A DNA stretch of 6,219 nucleotides from Chloroflexota bacterium (GTDB taxonomy: Bacteria > Chloroflexota > Ktedonobacteria > Ktedonobacterales > Ktedonobacteraceae). Below, one piece after another: positions 4,618 through 6,219 of the stretch; position 1 is the first letter of the stretch, and every line of letters begins with the position of its first letter. The position numbers and the translations under genes were made by a program. The notes below the pieces were generated by a model. The model made no database searches. It was not told the DNA's origin and saw only the letters and a list, made by a program, of their open reading frames with translations. The stretch covers positions 1 to 6,219 of the forward strand of contig VBJK01000034.1 of the NCBI GenBank assembly GCA_005879655.1, given 5' to 3'.

Positions 4618-6219
4618 ACCACTTGAACCTGTAGCATACCCGCTCCCAGAATATCCTCCAACCGGCGATGGAGTTCCTGACTATACTGTACCGTATTGTC
4701 GCCGGGAGTTATACGCGCCTCCCATTCGCCATTAGCAACCAGGATCTCATAGTGGTCGCGGCCAGGACTGGCATGCACTTGGCGATGGATATCCTGTACC
4801 TTCATAATATCGTCGGATACTGCAATCTCGCTCGTACCACTCAACTGTAAGCGCAACAGCAGCAAATACTCCTTGCGATTCATCTCTTCTTCAACAGATT
4901 TCAGACGCTCGACACTAGTACAGAGAATACCAGGCTCATCGCGCCGCACCTGCACCTCGCCACGTACAATCACCACCGTCTCCTCAACCCACAAATCTGC
5001 CGTCTGCTCGTATAACTTGGGGAAGATTGTGATATTGATAGAGCCGTACATATCCTCCAACAGTACGACACACATCGTATCACCCTTCTTCGTCGTGATA
5101 CGGCGATTCTCCTTGATCATCCCGCCAATCACCACCTTCTGCTTATCGGATTCGTCGCTGATATCGCCGCTATTGTGCGTCACTTTGTCCTTGAAGAGTT
5201 CGCTGAGATAGGCCAATGGGTGCTTAGAGGTGTAAACGCCAATCAGTTCCCTCTCCCATTCCAGCAACTGTTTGCGCGAAATCTCTTTCGCATCCTGACT
5301 CAACGAAAATGCAAGAGAACTGTGCGTCTGCTCGATCTCTCCAAACAGACTCATCATGCCCTGCTCTTTGACCACACGTTCACTTTTCCCGAACTGAATC
5401 GCCCGCTCCACTGAGTAAAGCAGCACATTGCGCTTGCCATTCCCCAGAGAGTCCATCGCACCTGCTTTGATCAGCGTCTCAACCACTCCCTTGCCCGCAA
5501 ACTTGTGATCGACCCGCGTACAGAAATCGGCCAGCGATTTGAATGGTTCCCTCTCGTTACGCGCACGCACAATCTCGCCCAGCGGCCCTTCGGCTACACC
5601 CTTGATGGCGAGCAGGCCAAAGCGAATACCGTTTTTCTCGATTGTAAAGCCCAGGCTACTCTTATTGATATCAGGACCATAGACCTCCACGCCCATACGT
5701 TTGCATTCAGCAATCGCGTTAGCGATCTTCTTAGCATCGGCAGCTTCGGCGGTCAGCGTTGCCGCCATAAACTCAGCAGTGTAGTTGGCCTTGAGGTAGG
5801 CAGTGTAGTAGGTAACCACTGCATAACTAGCAGCGTGCGCCTTGTTAAAACCGTACCCACCGAAGGGCAAGACCTGGGTAAAGAGTTCTTCAGCCACCTC
5901 TTGCTTCACGCCATTCTTGACACAGCCTTTGATAAAGTCTTCGCGATAGCCCTCAACCTCGTGCATGATCTTTTTGCTGAGCGCTTTACGGAACTTGTTG
6001 ACCTTACCCCAGGAGAAACCTGCCAGATGTACTGCAATCAGCAACACTTGGTCCTGATATACGATAATCCCATATGACTCAGCTAACCACTGTTCCAGGC
6101 GCGGATCGAGATAGACAACTTTCTTGCGACCGTGTTTTGCATCGACAAAATCGGGGATACTATCCATGGGACCAGGGCGATAGAGTGCAACCATTGCGGT
6201 GACATCTTCAATGCAGGTC
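4605..6219 (-). CDS. dnaE: DNA polymerase III alpha subunit, C-terminal half (5' end beyond window)
   Basis: The replicative DNA polymerase, C-family. The frame is open to the right edge (TCIEDVTA precedes Met at 6194), so that Met is internal. About 537 residues of a protein usually near 1,150 are present. With that Met as residue 1, the order follows DnaE: ALYRPGPMD (3-11), VYQDQVLLIAVHLAGFSWGK (45-64), the finger segment FRKALSKK (68-75), FGGYGFNKAHAASYAVVTYY (111-130) and YGPDINKSSLGF (172-183). Then come helix-hairpin-helix-like IRFGLLAIKGVAEGPLGEI (190-208), QGMMSLFG (278-285) as likely internal sliding-clamp-binding motif, an OB fold (about 353-432, VVIGGMIKENRRITTKKGD) and a C-terminal domain (440-529). 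The catalytic aspartates lie upstream of the window. The usual LRRAMGKK is replaced by FRKALSKK, hinting at a divergent lineage or a second DnaE paralogue. The stop TGA lies in the end of the palindrome. Confidence 0.95.
   Translation of the reverse strand, partial: TCIEDVTAMVALYRPGPMDSIPDFVDAKHGRKKVVYLDPRLEQWLAESYGIIVYQDQVLLIAVHLAGFSWGKVNKFRKALSKKIMHEVEGYREDFIKGCVKNGVKQEVAEELFTQVLPFGGYGFNKAHAASYAVVTYYTAYLKANYTAEFMAATLTAEAADAKKIANAIAECKRMGVEVYGPDINKSSLGFTIEKNGIRFGLLAIKGVAEGPLGEIVRARNEREPFKSLADFCTRVDHKFAGKGVVETLIKAGAMDSLGNGKRNVLLYSVERAIQFGKSERVVKEQGMMSLFGEIEQTHSSLAFSLSQDAKEISRKQLLEWERELIGVYTSKHPLAYLSELFKDKVTHNSGDISDESDKQKVVIGGMIKENRRITTKKGDTMCVVLLEDMYGSINITIFPKLYEQTADLWVEETVVIVRGEVQVRRDEPGILCTSVERLKSVEEEMNRKEYLLLLRLQLSGTSEIAVSDDIMKVQDIHRQVHASPGRDHYEILVANGEWEARITPGDNTVQYSQELHRRLEDILGAGMLQVQVVSRE

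Noticed and set aside
5505..6077. 190-codon plus-strand open frame inside the polymerase gene
   Set aside because: The minus-strand frame is an unmistakable DnaE; the plus-strand frame is its shadow.

Overview
The window looks like chromosomal DNA of a Chloroflexota bacterium, most likely a member of the Ktedonobacteria. This is inferred from the style of the proteins: an STAND/AAA-like ATPase with a C-terminal winged helix, an XRE-TPR regulator, and an XRE-like HTH fused to a GAF domain. Mixed base composition and a large GC-rich palindrome also fit. No marker gene proves the taxonomy.

Layout. (1) 1-992, plus strand: the C-terminal part of an ATPase whose P-loop lies off the left edge. (2) 1042-1752, minus strand: three small genes of 92, 43 and 47 codons, transcribed towards the ATPase. 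Two of them are too short for ordinary gene callers. Each has a good Shine-Dalgarno sequence. The gaps before the second and third genes are copies of one 71-bp leader, about 73% identical without gaps. (3) 1753-1923: a divergent control region with inverted repeats. (4) 1924-3090, plus strand: an XRE-family HTH protein with a TPR-like helical C-terminal part. (5) 3091-3347: a convergent intergenic region with weak hairpins. (6) 3348-4331, minus strand: an HTH plus GAF-like regulator. (7) 4332-4604: a dense non-coding region. It holds three copies of a 12-bp operator-like site spaced 20-21 bp apart, two of them forming an exact 18-bp inverted repeat, followed by a 156-bp imperfect palindrome with a 47-bp perfect core. 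(8) 4605-6219, minus strand: the C-terminal half of the DNA polymerase III alpha subunit, continuing off the right edge. Its stop codon lies in the end of the palindrome.

How the parts may work together (inference). The XRE-TPR protein stands head to head with the small-gene cluster, an arrangement common for a regulator and its target. Its architecture resembles peptide-sensing HTH-TPR regulators, but the small proteins lack secretion signals, so a quorum-sensing role is not shown. The triple site upstream of the HTH-GAF gene is a natural candidate for autoregulation. The palindrome looks like a MITE- or REP-like insertion that now forms the 3' end of the polymerase gene and may act as its transcription stop.
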